A stretch of 64,000 bases of DNA from Bradyrhizobium huanghuaihaiense (GTDB lineage Bacteria; Pseudomonadota; Alphaproteobacteria; Rhizobiales; Xanthobacteraceae). The stretch covers positions 496,001 to 560,000 of the forward strand of contig NZ_VLLA01000002.1 of the NCBI RefSeq assembly GCF_007830635.1, read 5' to 3'. The first letter of the stretch is position 1; the number at the start of each line of letters is the position of its first letter. A model generated the notes under the pieces. That model worked only from the letters and a program-made list of their open reading frames with translations. It did no database searches and had not been told where the DNA came from. This document shows, one piece after another, positions 37,325-47,836 of this stretch. Position numbers and translations under genes: made by a program.

Positions 37325-39454
37325 ATGTCCAATTCCAAAGATGCCGTCCGCAAGGTGCTTGACCAGGTCAAGGCGGACAACCGCACCAGCCTGACGGCGC
37401 CGGAAGGCAAGCTGGTTTGCGACGCCTACGGCATTCCGGTGCCGAAGGAAGGCGTGGCCAGGTCGGCGGGCGAGGCCGGCAAGATGGCTTCGTCCATGGG
37501 CTTCCCCGTCGTGATGAAGATCGTCTCGCCGGACATTCTCCACAAGACCGAAGCCGGCGGTGTCATCGTCGGCCTCAAGACGGCTGAGGAGGCCGAGAAG
37601 GCCTACGAGACCATTCTCGGTAACGCCAAGAAGTACAAGGCCGACGCCAAGATCGAGGGCGTCCAGGTGCAGCAGATGCTGGCCGGCGGCACCGAGGTCA
37701 TCGTCGGCTCGATCACCGACGGCTCGTTCGGCAAGCTGGTCGCCTTCGGCCTCGGCGGCGTGCTGGTCGAAGTCCTGAAGGACATCACCTTCCGTCTCGC
37801 ACCGGCGACCAAGGAAGACGCGCTGTCGATGCTCGACGGCATCCAGGCGCATGAGATCCTGAAGGGCGTGCGCGGCGGTGAGCCGGTGAACCGCACGGCG
37901 CTCGCCGACGTCATCGTCAAGGTCTCGCAGCTCGTGACCGATTTCCCCGAGATCGTCGAGCTCGACCTCAACCCGGTGTTCGCGACGGCGAAGAGCGCGA
38001 TCGCCGCCGACGTCCGTATCGTCGTCGACTTCGCCTATGTGCCGAAGCCCAAGCCGCGTCCGACCGAAGAGATCGTCGCGGCCATGAACCGCATCATGCA
38101 GCCGAAGGCGGTCGCCGTGGTCGGCGCCTCCGCCGAGGATGGCAAGATCGGCAACTCCGTGATGAAGAACCTCATCAACGGCGGCTACAAGGGCGAGATC
38201 TATCCGATCCATCCCAAGGCTGCCGAAATCCTCGGCTACAAGGCCTACAAGAGCGTCAAGGACGTGCCGGGCGTGATCGACACGGCCGTGTTCGCGATCC
38301 CCGCGAAGTTCGTCGCGGCGGCGCTCACTGAGTGCGGCGAGAAGAAAATCCCGGGCGCGGTGCTGATCCCGTCGGGCTTCGCCGAGGCCGGTGCGCCGGA
38401 GCTGCAGGCCGAGATCGTCGAGGTCGGCAAGAAGTACGACATCCGCCTGATGGGGCCGAACATCTACGGCTTCTACTATACGCCGGCCAATCTCTGCGCG
38501 ACCTTCTGCACCGCCTATGACGTCAAGGGCCACGCGGCGCTGTCGTCGCAGTCGGGCGGCATCGGCATGGCCATCATCGGCTTCTCGCGCTCGGCCAAGA
38601 TGGGCGTCTCCGCGATCGTCGGCCTCGGCAACAAGTCCGACATCGACGAGGACGATCTGCTCGCCTTCTTCGAGCAGGATCCGAACACCAACCTGATCGC
38701 GCAGCACTGCGAAGACCTCAAGGACGGCCGCGCCTTCGCGGAAGCCGCCAAGCGCGTCTCCAAGAAGAAGCCGGTCGTCGTGCTCAAGGCAGGCCGCACC
38801 TCGGCCGGCGCGAAGGCGGCCTCGTCGCACACCGGCGCGCTTGCCGGTAACGACAAGATCTACGAGGACGTGCTGGCGCAGTCCGGCGTGATCCGCGCCC
38901 GCAGCCTGCGGCAGCTGCTCGAATTCGCTCGCGGCGTGCCGGTGCTGCCGACGCCGAAGGGCGAGAACGTCCTCATCATCACCGGTGCGGGCGGCTCGGG
39001 CGTGCTGCTGTCGGACTCCTGCGTCGACAATGGCCTGTCGCTGATGTCGATGCCGCCGGATCTCGACGCGGCCTTCCGCAAGTTCATCCCGCCGTTCGGG
39101 GCGGCCGGAAATCCTGTGGATATCACCGGCGGCGAGCCGCCGATCACCTACGTCAACACGGTGAAGCTCGGCCTGTCGGACGAGCGCATCCATTCGCTGA
39201 TCCTCGGCTACTGGCACACGATCGTCACGCCGCCGATGGTGTTCGCCCGAAACATGGTCGAGGTGAAGAAGGAGATGGAAGCCAAGGGTTTTGTGAAGCC
39301 GATCGTGGCGTCACTGGCCGGCGACGTCGAGGTCGAGGAAGCCGCCGAATATCTCTACCAGAACGGCATCCCGGCCTACGCCTACTCCACCGAGCTGCCG
39401 GTCGAGGTGCTCGGCGCCAAGTACAAGTGGGCGCGCGGGGCAGGGCTGCTCTGA
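37325..39454 (+). CDS. ADP-forming acyl-CoA synthetase family protein, predicted oxalate regulon member
   Basis: A 709-residue NDP-forming acyl-CoA synthetase. Order of domains: ATP-grasp (about 15-235; APEGKLVCDAYGIPVPKEGV, GGVIVGL), CoA-binding Rossmann (about 255-385; VAVVGASAEDGKIGNSVMKN), then two succinyl-CoA-ligase-like domains. The phosphohistidine loop is SSHTGALAGNDK with H502. Enzymes of this family couple a CoA thioester to ATP through a phosphohistidine, reversibly. The ATG at 37325 follows GGGAG by 7 bases. Operator site G puts it in the oxalate regulon. The substrate may be oxalate (making oxalyl-CoA to prime Frc) or formyl-CoA (recovering ATP), but neither is proven. Confidence 0.87.
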   Translation: MSNSKDAVRKVLDQVKADNRTSLTAPEGKLVCDAYGIPVPKEGVARSAGEAGKMASSMGFPVVMKIVSPDILHKTEAGGVIVGLKTAEEAEKAYETILGNAKKYKADAKIEGVQVQQMLAGGTEVIVGSITDGSFGKLVAFGLGGVLVEVLKDITFRLAPATKEDALSMLDGIQAHEILKGVRGGEPVNRTALADVIVKVSQLVTDFPEIVELDLNPVFATAKSAIAADVRIVVDFAYVPKPKPRPTEEIVAAMNRIMQPKAVAVVGASAEDGKIGNSVMKNLINGGYKGEIYPIHPKAAEILGYKAYKSVKDVPGVIDTAVFAIPAKFVAAALTECGEKKIPGAVLIPSGFAEAGAPELQAEIVEVGKKYDIRLMGPNIYGFYYTPANLCATFCTAYDVKGHAALSSQSGGIGMAIIGFSRSAKMGVSAIVGLGNKSDIDEDDLLAFFEQDPNTNLIAQHCEDLKDGRAFAEAAKRVSKKKPVVVLKAGRTSAGAKAASSHTGALAGNDKIYEDVLAQSGVIRARSLRQLLEFARGVPVLPTPKGENVLIITGAGGSGVLLSDSCVDNGLSLMSMPPDLDAAFRKFIPPFGAAGNPVDITGGEPPITYVNTVKLGLSDERIHSLILGYWHTIVTPPMVFARNMVEVKKEMEAKGFVKPIVASLAGDVEVEEAAEYLYQNGIPAYAYSTELPVEVLGAKYKWARGAGLL

Positions 39455-39470
39455 GCCTAACTCTCCTCCG

Positions 39471-39598
39471 GGGCGATGCGGAGCATCGAACTATGGTGCG
39501 CACTTGCGCACCTGAGGATCTCGAGATTCCGGGTCTGGTACGCCAGGCCCGCGCTGCGCGCAGTCCCGGCGCACCATCCCGGAATGACGGACGCACGC
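39471..39598. repeat. Dispersed repeat between the synthetase and IclR genes
   Basis: The stretch contains TGCGCACTTGCGCA and ends CCCGGAATGACGG, the same end as the element near 10626. Other parts are internally palindromic (GCGCTGCGCGC). There is no gene in the 145-base gap. Confidence 0.5.
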
Positions 39599-39599
39599 G

Positions 39600-40442
39600 A
39601 TGAGCAAGAACGTGATCCGGCGCAAATCGCTCGAACCTCGGCCGCCATCGGAGGCCGAGCACGAGGCGCGTGACGGCGGCGTGCAGTCCGTCGACCGCGC
39701 GCTGTCGATTCTCGAGACGCTCGCTGAAGACGACGAAGGCTATCGCCTCAGCGATCTCGCCGTGCGGACCGGTCTGTCCGCCTCCACCGTCCACCGCCTG
39801 CTGGCGACGCTGGAAAGCCGCCGCTTCGTTCAGTTCGACCGCGTCGAATCCAAATGGCATGTCGGCGTCCGCAGCTTCACAGTCGGCGCGAGCTTTGCCC
39901 GCCGGCGCAATTTCTCCACGCAGGCGATTCCGTATCTTCGTAAACTGCGCGACCTCACCCGAGAGACCGCCAATCTTGCCGTCGTCGACGATGAGTTCAT
40001 CATCGTGCTGACCCGCATGGAGAGCCGCGAGATCATGCGGTCGCTGACCCAGATGGGCGGACGCGTCCCCATGGTGACGTCGGGGGTCGGCAAGGCGGTG
40101 CTCGCCACCTATTCGGACGAGGACGTCGGCGCCGTGATCCGCCATCACGGCATGCCGCGCCTGACCGAAAAGTCGATCGTTCGGCCGAGCGACCTGTTCA
40201 GGGAGCTCGAAAAAATCCGCAAGCAGGGCTATGCGGTCGACGACGAGGAGGCCTCCATGGGCCTGCGCTGTATTGCCGCAGTTGTCTATAACGACTGCGC
40301 CGAGCCGCTGGCGGCGATCTCCGTCTCGGGCATGACCAGCCGCTTGACCGACGACAGACTGCCGGAAATCGGGCAAATCGTGCGCGAAGTCGCCGGTGAG
40401 CTGACATTGGCGCTCGGCGGGGCGATGCCGCAATCCGGATAG
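39600..40442 (+). CDS. IclR family transcriptional regulator
   Basis: A 280-residue IclR-type regulator. The winged helix lies at about 28-90 (SVDRALSILETLAED, YRLSDLAVRTGLSASTVHRLLATLESR) and the effector domain follows (MVTSGVGKAVLATYSDEDVG, DDEEASMGLRCIAAVVYND). It precedes the second TctCBA operon on the same strand by 112 bases and probably controls it. Because gcl-hyi-glxR lies a few kilobases on, glyoxylate or a related acid is a plausible effector, as for AllR. That is inference. Confidence 0.92.
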   Translation: MSKNVIRRKSLEPRPPSEAEHEARDGGVQSVDRALSILETLAEDDEGYRLSDLAVRTGLSASTVHRLLATLESRRFVQFDRVESKWHVGVRSFTVGASFARRRNFSTQAIPYLRKLRDLTRETANLAVVDDEFIIVLTRMESREIMRSLTQMGGRVPMVTSGVGKAVLATYSDEDVGAVIRHHGMPRLTEKSIVRPSDLFRELEKIRKQGYAVDDEEASMGLRCIAAVVYNDCAEPLAAISVSGMTSRLTDDRLPEIGQIVREVAGELTLALGGAMPQSG

Positions 40443-40554
40443 CAAGGAACCGGGCCCGTCGCTGGACAGCATCGGCCGTTTTGGCTGATATGCGACCAAA
40501 CGACACAATGCGGCAAACGATCAACACGTCCGCACGAGCCTGGAGAATGCCCCC

Positions 40555-41523
40555 ATGTTTCAGTTTTCCGCGCGCCTTGTCGGCGCAGCCGTCGCGCTGA
40601 CCCTCGCGGCAGCGACGCCTGCCTTCGCCCAGCAGCTCGAGCTCAAGCTGATGGCGCCGGCAGCCCCGGGCGGGGGCTGGGACCAGACCGCGCGCTCGAT
40701 GCAGCAGGCGCTGGTCGCTGCAGGCGTGGCGCGCAGCGTGCAGGTTACCAACGTTCCCGGCGCCGGCGGCAGCGTCGGCATCGCGCAGTTCGTCAACGGC
40801 GCCAAGGGCGACGGCAACCAGATGATGGTGAACGGCTTCGTCATGGTGGGCGCGCTCGCCATGAACAAGTCGCCGGTGACGCTCGAGCAGGTGACGCCGA
40901 TCGCGCGCCTCACCGAGGAAATCCAGGTGATCGTGGTGCCCGCGAATTCGCCGATCAAGAATGCGCAGGATCTCGCCGCCGCGGTGAAGGCCGACATCGC
41001 CAAGGTGACCTTCGCCGGCGGCTCGGCCGGCGGCGTCGACCATGTGATGGCGGCGCTATTCGCCGGCGCGGTCGGTGCCGACGCCAAGAAGATCAACTAC
41101 ATCCCGTTCTCCGGCGGCGGCGAGTCGCTCGCGGCGATCCTTGGCGGCAAGGTCACCGCGGGCATTTCGGGCTTGAGCGAATATGAAGGGCAGATCAAGT
41201 CCGGCAAGCTGCGCGCGATCGGCGTGACCTCGGAGAAGCGCATCGCAGGCAGCGACATCCCGACCTTCAAGGAACAGGGCATCGATCTCGTGATCGCCAA
41301 TTGGCGTTCGGTGGTCGCGCCTCCCGGCATCACGCCGGAGCAGCGCAAGACCTTGAGCGATGCCGTCGAGAAGATGGTGAAGTCGGACGCCTGGAAGGAG
41401 ATCCTCAAGCAGAAGGGCTGGGAGGATGCTTATCTCGGCGGCGACGCCTTCGCCGACTTCCTGAAGAAGGAAACCGTGCGCGTCACCGACGTGCTGAAAT
41501 CGGTCGGCCTCGTCAAGTCATGA
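40555..41523 (+). CDS. tctC: Tripartite tricarboxylate receptor TctC, set 2
   Basis: A 322-residue periplasmic receptor of the Bug/TctC family. A signal peptide (LVGAAVALTLAAATPAFAQQ) is followed by LKLMAPAAPGGGWDQTARSMQ, the carboxylate-binding signature, and VTNVPGAGGSVGIAQFVNG. The ATG follows GGAG by 9 bases. It is the first gene of a tight tctCBA operon whose genes overlap by four bases (ATGA). It has no copy of the 17-bp oxalate operator, unlike set 1, so the two transporters should respond to different signals. Confidence 0.92.
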   Translation: MFQFSARLVGAAVALTLAAATPAFAQQLELKLMAPAAPGGGWDQTARSMQQALVAAGVARSVQVTNVPGAGGSVGIAQFVNGAKGDGNQMMVNGFVMVGALAMNKSPVTLEQVTPIARLTEEIQVIVVPANSPIKNAQDLAAAVKADIAKVTFAGGSAGGVDHVMAALFAGAVGADAKKINYIPFSGGGESLAAILGGKVTAGISGLSEYEGQIKSGKLRAIGVTSEKRIAGSDIPTFKEQGIDLVIANWRSVVAPPGITPEQRKTLSDAVEKMVKSDAWKEILKQKGWEDAYLGGDAFADFLKKETVRVTDVLKSVGLVKS

Positions 41524-42002
41524 CCTCAGGCGATCCTGCGCAGCCGCGGCGCGTCGATCGCGCCGGCATCGTCATCGCCGCCTTGCTCGCGCTACTTGCC
41601 GCGGTGCTGGTCTGGGACGCGCGCGGCCTGCAGTCTGCCGCAATGTACGGCATGGGGCCTGAGGCGATGCCGGTCGTGATCGCCTGTGGCCTCGCGCTGC
41701 TCGCGATCGGAAATTTCATCGACGCGCTGCGCGGCAATCTGCCGGCGCGCGAGAGCGCCGATCCCGTGCCGGTTGTCCTGATCCTCATTGGCCTTGCGCT
41801 GCTGATCGCCATCATCGGCTTCGGTGGCGGCTTCATCCTGGCGACGGCGGCGCTGTTCGTGACGACGTCGGCGGCGTTCGGGCGCCGCGCCGTCCTCGTC
41901 GACAGCATCATCGCCCTCGTGATGTCGACCCTCATCTATCTCGCCTTTGACCGCCTGTTGACGCTGAGCCTTCCTGCCGGCCCGCTGGAGCGACTGCTGT
42001 GA
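41520..42002 (+). CDS. tctB: Tripartite tricarboxylate transporter small subunit TctB, set 2
   Basis: A 160-residue TctB protein with four predicted helices, beginning at the ATG that overlaps the tctC stop. It has the family stretch [23 protein letters not shown] and ends [18 protein letters not shown], much like the end of TctB in set 1. It pairs with TctA in the inner membrane. Confidence 0.87.
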   Translation: MTSGDPAQPRRVDRAGIVIAALLALLAAVLVWDARGLQSAAMYGMGPEAMPVVIACGLALLAIGNFIDALRGNLPARESADPVPVVLILIGLALLIAIIGFGGGFILATAALFVTTSAAFGRRAVLVDSIIALVMSTLIYLAFDRLLTLSLPAGPLERLL

Positions 42003-43501
42003 TGGACACTTTTGCTGCGCTGGCCCACGGCATGGCGGTCGCCGTCCAGCCGATGAATTTGCTGTACGCTCTTATCGGCGTGTTCCTCGGCACGGCCGTG
42101 GGCGTGCTGCCTGGCATCGGCCCGGCGCTGACGGTCGCGCTGCTGTTGCCGGTGACCTACAAGCTCGATCCCGGCGGCTCGCTGATCATGTTCGCCGGCA
42201 TCTATTACGGCGGCATGTATGGTGGCTCGACCACCGCGATCCTGATCAACACGCCCGGCGAGAGCGCCTCGATGGCGACCGCGCTCGAAGGCAACAAGAT
42301 GGCCAAGGCGGGCCGCGGCGGGCCGGCGCTGGCGACGTCGGCGATCGGCTCCTTCGTCGCCGGCACCATCGCCACAATTGGCCTTGCGTTCCTTGCGCCA
42401 TGGCTGGTCGATTTCGCCGTGCGCTTCGGCCCCGAGGATTATTTCGCGCTGATGTGCGTCGCCTTTGTCACGGTGTCGGCGACCTTCGGCGATTCCCCGA
42501 TCCGCGGCCTCACCAGCCTGTTCATCGGCCTGACGCTCGGCCTCGTCGGCATTGACAAGCTGACCGGCCAGGCGCGGCTGGCGTTCGGCGTCCCCGAACT
42601 GCTCGACGGCGTCGAGGTGACGACGCTGGCCGTCGGCCTGTTCGCAGTGGGTGAGGCGCTCTACGTCGCGTCGCGCCGTCACCACAGCGAGGAGAAGCTC
42701 GAGCCGGTGCGCGGCTCGCTGTGGATGACCAAGGAGGACTGGAAGCGGTCGTGGAAGCCGTGGCTGCGCGGCACCATGTTCGGCTTCCCGATCGGCGCGC
42801 TGCCGGCGGGCGGCGCGGAGATCCCGACCTTCCTGTCTTATTCCACCGAGAAGCGCCTCACGAAACATCCCGAGGAATTCGGCAAGGGCGCGATCGAAGG
42901 CGTCGCCGGACCGGAAGCGGCCAACAACGCCTCCGCCGCCGGCACGCTGGTGCCGCTCTTGACGCTGGGACTGCCGACCTCGGCGACGGCCGCGATGATG
43001 CTGGCGGGCTTCCAGCAATACGGCCTCAATCCCGGGCCGCTGCTGTTCGCCGAGCGGCCTGACCTGGTGTGGGGCCTGATCGCAAGCCTGTTCATCGCCA
43101 ACATGATGCTGCTGGTTCTCAACTTGCCGCTGGTCGGCCTGTGGGTGCGGCTGCTCGCGATCCCGCAGCCCTGGCTCTATGCCGGCATCCTCGTGTTCGC
43201 GACCATGGGCACCATCGCGGCAAAGCCGTCGGTGGTGGAATTGTCGATGCTGGCCGGGTTCGGCGTGCTCGGCTTCCTGATGCGCCGGTTCGATTTCCCG
43301 ATCGCGCCCGTTGTGGTCGGCCTGATCCTCGGCCCGATCGCCGAGAGCCAGCTGCGCCGCGCGCTCGCCATCAGCCTCGGCGATCCCATGACATTGCTGC
43401 AGAGCCCGATCTCTGCGACGCTGCTCGGCATCGCGCTGATCGCGCTGCTGGCCCCCTTCGTGCTGAAGGGGCTCGGCCGGTTCAAGGCGAACGAGGATTA
43501 G
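41999..43501 (+). CDS. tctA: Tripartite tricarboxylate transporter permease TctA, set 2
   Basis: A 500-residue TctA permease. Motifs include [57 protein letters not shown] and [27 protein letters not shown]. The start overlaps tctB by four bases. Its stop overlaps the stop of the convergent LysE gene by four bases. With TctC it should import a carboxylate, probably under the IclR regulator upstream. Confidence 0.93.
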   Translation: MMDTFAALAHGMAVAVQPMNLLYALIGVFLGTAVGVLPGIGPALTVALLLPVTYKLDPGGSLIMFAGIYYGGMYGGSTTAILINTPGESASMATALEGNKMAKAGRGGPALATSAIGSFVAGTIATIGLAFLAPWLVDFAVRFGPEDYFALMCVAFVTVSATFGDSPIRGLTSLFIGLTLGLVGIDKLTGQARLAFGVPELLDGVEVTTLAVGLFAVGEALYVASRRHHSEEKLEPVRGSLWMTKEDWKRSWKPWLRGTMFGFPIGALPAGGAEIPTFLSYSTEKRLTKHPEEFGKGAIEGVAGPEAANNASAAGTLVPLLTLGLPTSATAAMMLAGFQQYGLNPGPLLFAERPDLVWGLIASLFIANMMLLVLNLPLVGLWVRLLAIPQPWLYAGILVFATMGTIAAKPSVVELSMLAGFGVLGFLMRRFDFPIAPVVVGLILGPIAESQLRRALAISLGDPMTLLQSPISATLLGIALIALLAPFVLKGLGRFKANED

Positions 43502-44094
43502 ACGAACGCCAATCCGGCGGCGATCAGCACCGTCAATCCGAGCGCGATGTTGAGAGCGCGCTCGTTCCTGGGCGACAGCGACAATCCGCGCAGGAAGGCT
43601 CCAATGTAGAGCCAGATGATGTCGACCACGATCATCACTGCGATCAGCAACATCCACTTGGTGAAAGCATCGTGCGGAGCGTTGTCCTTGATCAAGGTGT
43701 ACGATGCCAGCAGCGAGGCGAACGCGAGATAGGCTTTCGGGTTCGTCACGCCGAGGAGAAACCCCATCGCAGGCGAGGCGTGCGCGCCGTTGTATGTTCT
43801 TGCTTCTCCGATCGGGGACGACGCGATGCTCCAGGCGAGATAGACGAGATAAACTGTGGCTGCGATCGTCATCATGTGCAGCGCGGACGGGAATGTCGCC
43901 AGCAACGAAAACAATCCCGCGGCCGTGATGCCGGCGGCCATGGCCAGACCGAGCTGAAGACCCAGGAAATATCGCAACCCGCCGGCAAAGCCGCGGGCGC
44001 GACCGACCGCGAGTAGCGCAGCGATCGCCGGCCCCGGCGATCCCAGCAATCCGACCGCCGCCGTCAGGAATAAGCCCGTTGCAACCGTGTCCAT
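43498..44094 (-). CDS. LysE family amino acid exporter
   Basis: A 198-residue LysE/RhtB-type exporter with six predicted membrane segments. The family start [32 protein letters not shown] and the central [15 protein letters not shown] are present. The ATG at 44094 has GAGGA 8 bases upstream; longer extension has no ribosome site. It is divergent from a LysR gene, the standard pairing in which an amino acid or its analogue induces the exporter. The substrate is not known. Confidence 0.9.
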   Translation of the reverse strand: MDTVATGLFLTAAVGLLGSPGPAIAALLAVGRARGFAGGLRYFLGLQLGLAMAAGITAAGLFSLLATFPSALHMMTIAATVYLVYLAWSIASSPIGEARTYNGAHASPAMGFLLGVTNPKAYLAFASLLASYTLIKDNAPHDAFTKWMLLIAVMIVVDIIWLYIGAFLRGLSLSPRNERALNIALGLTVLIAAGLAFV

Positions 44095-44197
44095 CGCGAC
44101 GCTCCTCGCATCCGTCAGGACTAGCCGGCTTGTCCTCAATAGAGAAACTAATTATTCAAATGGGACATATTGGTTTTCTTAATTGCAGGAATGTCCG
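44095..44197. promoter_or_regulatory. Divergent lysE/lysR promoter with imperfect dyad
   Basis: AGAAACTAAT near 44143-44152 and ATTGGTTTTCT at 44169-44179 form an imperfect inverted repeat in an AT-rich stretch. It is the probable binding site of the LysR protein encoded to the right. Confidence 0.45.
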
Positions 44198-45055
44198 ATG
44201 GACGACATCGATGTCAGCTTGCTGCGCTCCTTCGTGGCGGTGGCCGAGACCGGTCGCATGACGACGGCCGCAAAGGTCGTGAACCGGAGCCAGGGCGCGG
44301 TCAGCCAGCAGATCAAGCGTCTGGAAGATCTGTTCCGTGCGCCGCTGTTCGAGCGCCACGCCGCCGCCGTGCGGCTGACCCGCAGCGGCGAGCGATTGAT
44401 GGTTGCCGCCCATCGCATCATCGCGCTGAACGACGAGGTGATGAGCCAGATGCTGGCGGTCGAATTCGCAGGTGAAGTGCGGCTCGGCGTCCCTCATGAC
44501 GTGGTCGGCATGCTGATGCCACCGATCCTGCGATTGTTTCGGCAGGATCATCCGAACGTACTGGTCACGCTGGTCAGCGATACCAGCCGCGCCCTGAAGC
44601 GCGGCCTCGTCGAGGGCAACGTCGACCTGACGCTGCTCACCGAGCCGCAGCCCGGCGAAGGCGACCGGCTGCTGTTGTCCGACAGGCTGGTCTGGGTTGG
44701 CGCCAAGGGTGGCGATGCCCACAAGCGCGATCCATTGCCGATCGCGCTCGGGCAAGAGGACTGCGGTTTTCGCGCTGCTGCCGTGGAGGCCCTTACCAAC
44801 GCCAAGGTCGAATGGCGGGCGATCTGTCAGGTGGGCAGCCTGGAGCCGGTCTTTGCCACGCTCGAGGCCGACATGGCGATCGCGCCGTTCCTGTCGAGGA
44901 CGGTCCCCGATCGCCTTGCCGTGTTGACCGGCCCCCATTTGCCAAAACTGCCAAGGCAGTTTGTCAACCTGAGGCTTCCTTCGACGCGCGTCAGCGCGCT
45001 TACGAAAGAGTTCGCGCGCTATATTCGCGAGGGCTTTCACAAGCGTCACGGCTGA
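44198..45055 (+). CDS. LysR family regulator, partner of the LysE exporter
   Basis: A 285-residue LysR regulator. Its DNA-binding region is LLRSFVAVAETGRMTTAAKVVNRSQGAVSQQIKRLE (residues 7-42), and an effector domain follows. The ATG at 44198 follows AGGA by 7-8 bases; a TTG 15 bases earlier is less likely. It is divergent from the LysE gene, which it probably activates. Confidence 0.92.
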   Translation: MDDIDVSLLRSFVAVAETGRMTTAAKVVNRSQGAVSQQIKRLEDLFRAPLFERHAAAVRLTRSGERLMVAAHRIIALNDEVMSQMLAVEFAGEVRLGVPHDVVGMLMPPILRLFRQDHPNVLVTLVSDTSRALKRGLVEGNVDLTLLTEPQPGEGDRLLLSDRLVWVGAKGGDAHKRDPLPIALGQEDCGFRAAAVEALTNAKVEWRAICQVGSLEPVFATLEADMAIAPFLSRTVPDRLAVLTGPHLPKLPRQFVNLRLPSTRVSALTKEFARYIREGFHKRHG

Positions 45056-45100
45056 ATTGGCGCTATCGTCCGATCTCGAATCCATCCCGTGGGGAACGTC

Positions 45101-45901
45101 ATGCCGTCGGAAATTCGCTCGCCCCGTCTCGCCGTCTTGATCGATGCTGACAACGCCTCCGCAAAGATTGCGGATGGCCTGTTCGAGGAGATTGCCAAGA
45201 TCGGCGAGGCCAGCGTCCGCCGCATCTATGGCGACTTCTCCAATGCACGATCGAGGGGCTGGGCCGATATCCTGTCGAAGCACGCCATTATCCCGCAGCA
45301 GCAGTTCGCCTATACGACGGGAAAGAATGCGTCCGACATAACCTTGGTCATCGACGCCATGGATCTGCTCCACAGCGGCCGGTTCGATGGCTTCTGCCTG
45401 GTGTCCTCCGACAGCGACTTTACCCGTCTCGCCGCCCGCATCCGGGAGCAGGGCGTCGATGTCTTCGGATTCGGCGAGCAGAAGACGCCGGAAAGCTTCA
45501 GGCAGGCCTGCCGAAGGTTCGTCTACACCGAGAACCTGCTTGCCATCCCGGCAACCACCCAGGACGCCGCCTCAAGATCGACGTCGCTTCAGCCGCTTGA
45601 TGCAGCGACCCCCATCATCAAGAAGGTCATCACCCAGATGGAGAGCGAAGACGGCTGGGTCGCACTCGGGGAAGTCGGACGGCAACTCGCCAATCTGGCG
45701 TCCGATTTCGATCCGCGAACGTTCGGGTTCCGCAAGCTGAGCGACCTCGTGCGAAAGACGAACGCGTTCGAGATCGACGAGTCAAAGGGCCGCTCGATGC
45801 GGATTCGGGTCAAACCCGCTGCCGCAGCACCGCCGAGAAGGCGGAACCCGCGCAGGCCTGCGAGGGCGAGGACGGCAGGGGCTTCGGCGCCTAAGGCGTA
45901 A
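45101..45901 (+). CDS. NYN-LOTUS (OST-HTH) domain protein
   Basis: A 266-residue protein. The N-terminal NYN domain (about 8-145) belongs to the PIN-like nuclease superfamily; acidic residues LIDADNAS, ASDITLVIDAMD and LVSSDSDFTRLA are the metal-binding positions. An OST-HTH/LOTUS domain follows (about 165-235; PIIKKVITQM, GWVALGEVGRQL, GFRKLSDLV), then a basic tail rich in Arg and Pro. The family (LabA/Limkain-like) is thought to act on RNA. The ATG at 45101 has GGGG 6 bases upstream. The target RNA is unknown. Confidence 0.9.
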   Translation: MPSEIRSPRLAVLIDADNASAKIADGLFEEIAKIGEASVRRIYGDFSNARSRGWADILSKHAIIPQQQFAYTTGKNASDITLVIDAMDLLHSGRFDGFCLVSSDSDFTRLAARIREQGVDVFGFGEQKTPESFRQACRRFVYTENLLAIPATTQDAASRSTSLQPLDAATPIIKKVITQMESEDGWVALGEVGRQLANLASDFDPRTFGFRKLSDLVRKTNAFEIDESKGRSMRIRVKPAAAAPPRRRNPRRPARARTAGASAPKA

Positions 45902-45986
45902 GCAGGGCCTGCCGTTATATTTGCGCTTGCCCGCTATGGCGCAGGGCGTAACCATCGCTGGGCCGTAACGTCATGCGAGGGTCCCG

Positions 45987-47789
45987 ATGACCAGACTTAC
46001 CCGCTTCGCCGTCGCACCGCTGCATTCGATGACCCGGCGCCTCGCCGACGTCGCCTCGGCGCGCGTCGTGCCTGATCTCGTCATATCGGGCGCGCGGGTG
46101 CTCTCGACCTATTCTGAGCGTATCCATCCGGGGCGGGAGGTCTGGATCACCGGCGGCCGCATCGCGGCGGTGAAGCCGGCCGGTACGGCGAAGAAGGTGT
46201 GGAGTGACGTACCGCTCTATGACGCCGCAGGCGGCATCATCGCGCCCGGCCTTGTCGATCCGCACATTCACATCGAATCCTCGATGGTGACGGCCTGCGC
46301 CTATGCCGAGGCAGCGCTGCTCAACGGCACCACGACGATCTTCTGCGACAGTCATGAGATCGGCAACGTCATGGACGTCGCCGGTGTCGAGGCGATGCTG
46401 GAGGACGCACGGGAGGCGCCGCTCTCGATCTTCCTGACGGTGCCGAGCACCGTGCCGGCGACCTCTGCGGAACTGGAGACCGCCGGCGGCGACCTCACGC
46501 CGGACAAGATCGCCGGCCTGTTCGACCGCTGGCCCGAGGCGGTCGCGCTCGGCGAGAAGATGGATTTCGTGCCTGTCACGATGGGCGACGAGCGCAGCCA
46601 CGCGATCCTCGCGGCCGCCCTGAAGCGGGGACGACCGGTGTCCGGCCATGTCTATGGCCGCGAATTCGTTGCTGCCTATGCGGCGAGCGGCGTCACCGAC
46701 ACCCATGAGGCGATCGATCGCGACATCGCCGACGATCTGCTCGACGCCGGCGTCTGGGTATTTTTGCGCGGGGGACCGCCGACCACGCCCTGGCATTCCC
46801 TGCCGCAGGCGATCCGGACGATCACGGAGCTCGGGGCCTCGCACAAGCGCACGGCCGTGTGCACCGACGACCGTGACGCGGATGATCTCCTGCTGTTCGG
46901 CCTCGACTGGGTGGTGCGGGAGGCGGTGAAGGCGGGGATGTCGCCGGAGCAGGCCTGGTCGATGGGCTCGCTGCATGGCGCCACGCGCTTTGGCATGGAA
47001 GGCGATATCGGCGGGCTCGGCGGCGGCCGCCGCGCTGATCTCGTGCTGATGGACGACCAGCTCAAGCCGCAATGCACCTGGTATGGCGGCGAGCTCGTGG
47101 TCGAACACGGCAAGATCACGCCGCGTCTTGATCAGGCGCTGTCGCAGCGCTACCAATATCCGAAGGCGGCCTATGCGACCGTGAAGCTCCCTGAGAAGAT
47201 GAAGCTCACGCCGGAGCTGCCCGCGAAGGCCTGCACCGTCAACGCCATCAAGACCGCGCTGCCGGGCATCACCTTGATCCACGAGAAGGTGGCGATCGAA
47301 CCGGCCAAGGACTGGCCGTCGCTGTTCGCGCGCTACGGCCTCTGCTTCGTCACGGTGGTCGAGCGCCACGGCAAATCGGCCGGCAACGTCGCCTACGGCC
47401 TGCTCAAGGATTTCGGCCTCAAGCGCGGCGCGGTCGCCTCCAGCGTCGGCCACGACAGCCACAACATCATCGTCGCCGGCACGAACGAGGCCGACATGCA
47501 GGTCGCGATCGCAGCGATTAGGGAGCAGCAGGGCGGCGTCTGCGTCGTCGCCGACGGCAAGGTGAGGGCGCTGGTTCCGCTGCCGATCGCGGGGCTCCTG
47601 TCCGACAGGCGCGTCACGGAAGTTGCCGAGGAGGTCAAGGCGCTCAAGAAGGAATGGGCCGAGGCCGGCTGCACCATCCCCTACATGGGCTTCAATTTGA
47701 TTCCGCTATCGGTCATTCCGGAAATTCGTATCACCGACAAGGGCCTCGTCCTGGTGCCGCAGATGGAGCTGGCGCCGCTGTTCGAGTGA
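45987..47789 (+). CDS. ade: Adenine deaminase
   Basis: A 600-residue amidohydrolase-fold enzyme that converts adenine to hypoxanthine and ammonia. [15 protein letters not shown] provides two histidines of the metal centre, and [11 protein letters not shown] and the C-terminal [18 protein letters not shown] are adenine deaminase hallmarks. The length is close to E. coli Ade (588). GAGGG lies 6 bases before the ATG. Its position just before gcl-hyi-glxR fits a purine-to-glyoxylate catabolic block, since purine breakdown through allantoin gives glyoxylate. Confidence 0.92.
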   Translation: MTRLTRFAVAPLHSMTRRLADVASARVVPDLVISGARVLSTYSERIHPGREVWITGGRIAAVKPAGTAKKVWSDVPLYDAAGGIIAPGLVDPHIHIESSMVTACAYAEAALLNGTTTIFCDSHEIGNVMDVAGVEAMLEDAREAPLSIFLTVPSTVPATSAELETAGGDLTPDKIAGLFDRWPEAVALGEKMDFVPVTMGDERSHAILAAALKRGRPVSGHVYGREFVAAYAASGVTDTHEAIDRDIADDLLDAGVWVFLRGGPPTTPWHSLPQAIRTITELGASHKRTAVCTDDRDADDLLLFGLDWVVREAVKAGMSPEQAWSMGSLHGATRFGMEGDIGGLGGGRRADLVLMDDQLKPQCTWYGGELVVEHGKITPRLDQALSQRYQYPKAAYATVKLPEKMKLTPELPAKACTVNAIKTALPGITLIHEKVAIEPAKDWPSLFARYGLCFVTVVERHGKSAGNVAYGLLKDFGLKRGAVASSVGHDSHNIIVAGTNEADMQVAIAAIREQQGGVCVVADGKVRALVPLPIAGLLSDRRVTEVAEEVKALKKEWAEAGCTIPYMGFNLIPLSVIPEIRITDKGLVLVPQMELAPLFE

Positions 47790-47836
47790 AGCGGCTTTCA
47801 CTGACCGTTTCATCTAACCGATTGAGACATCCGCGG

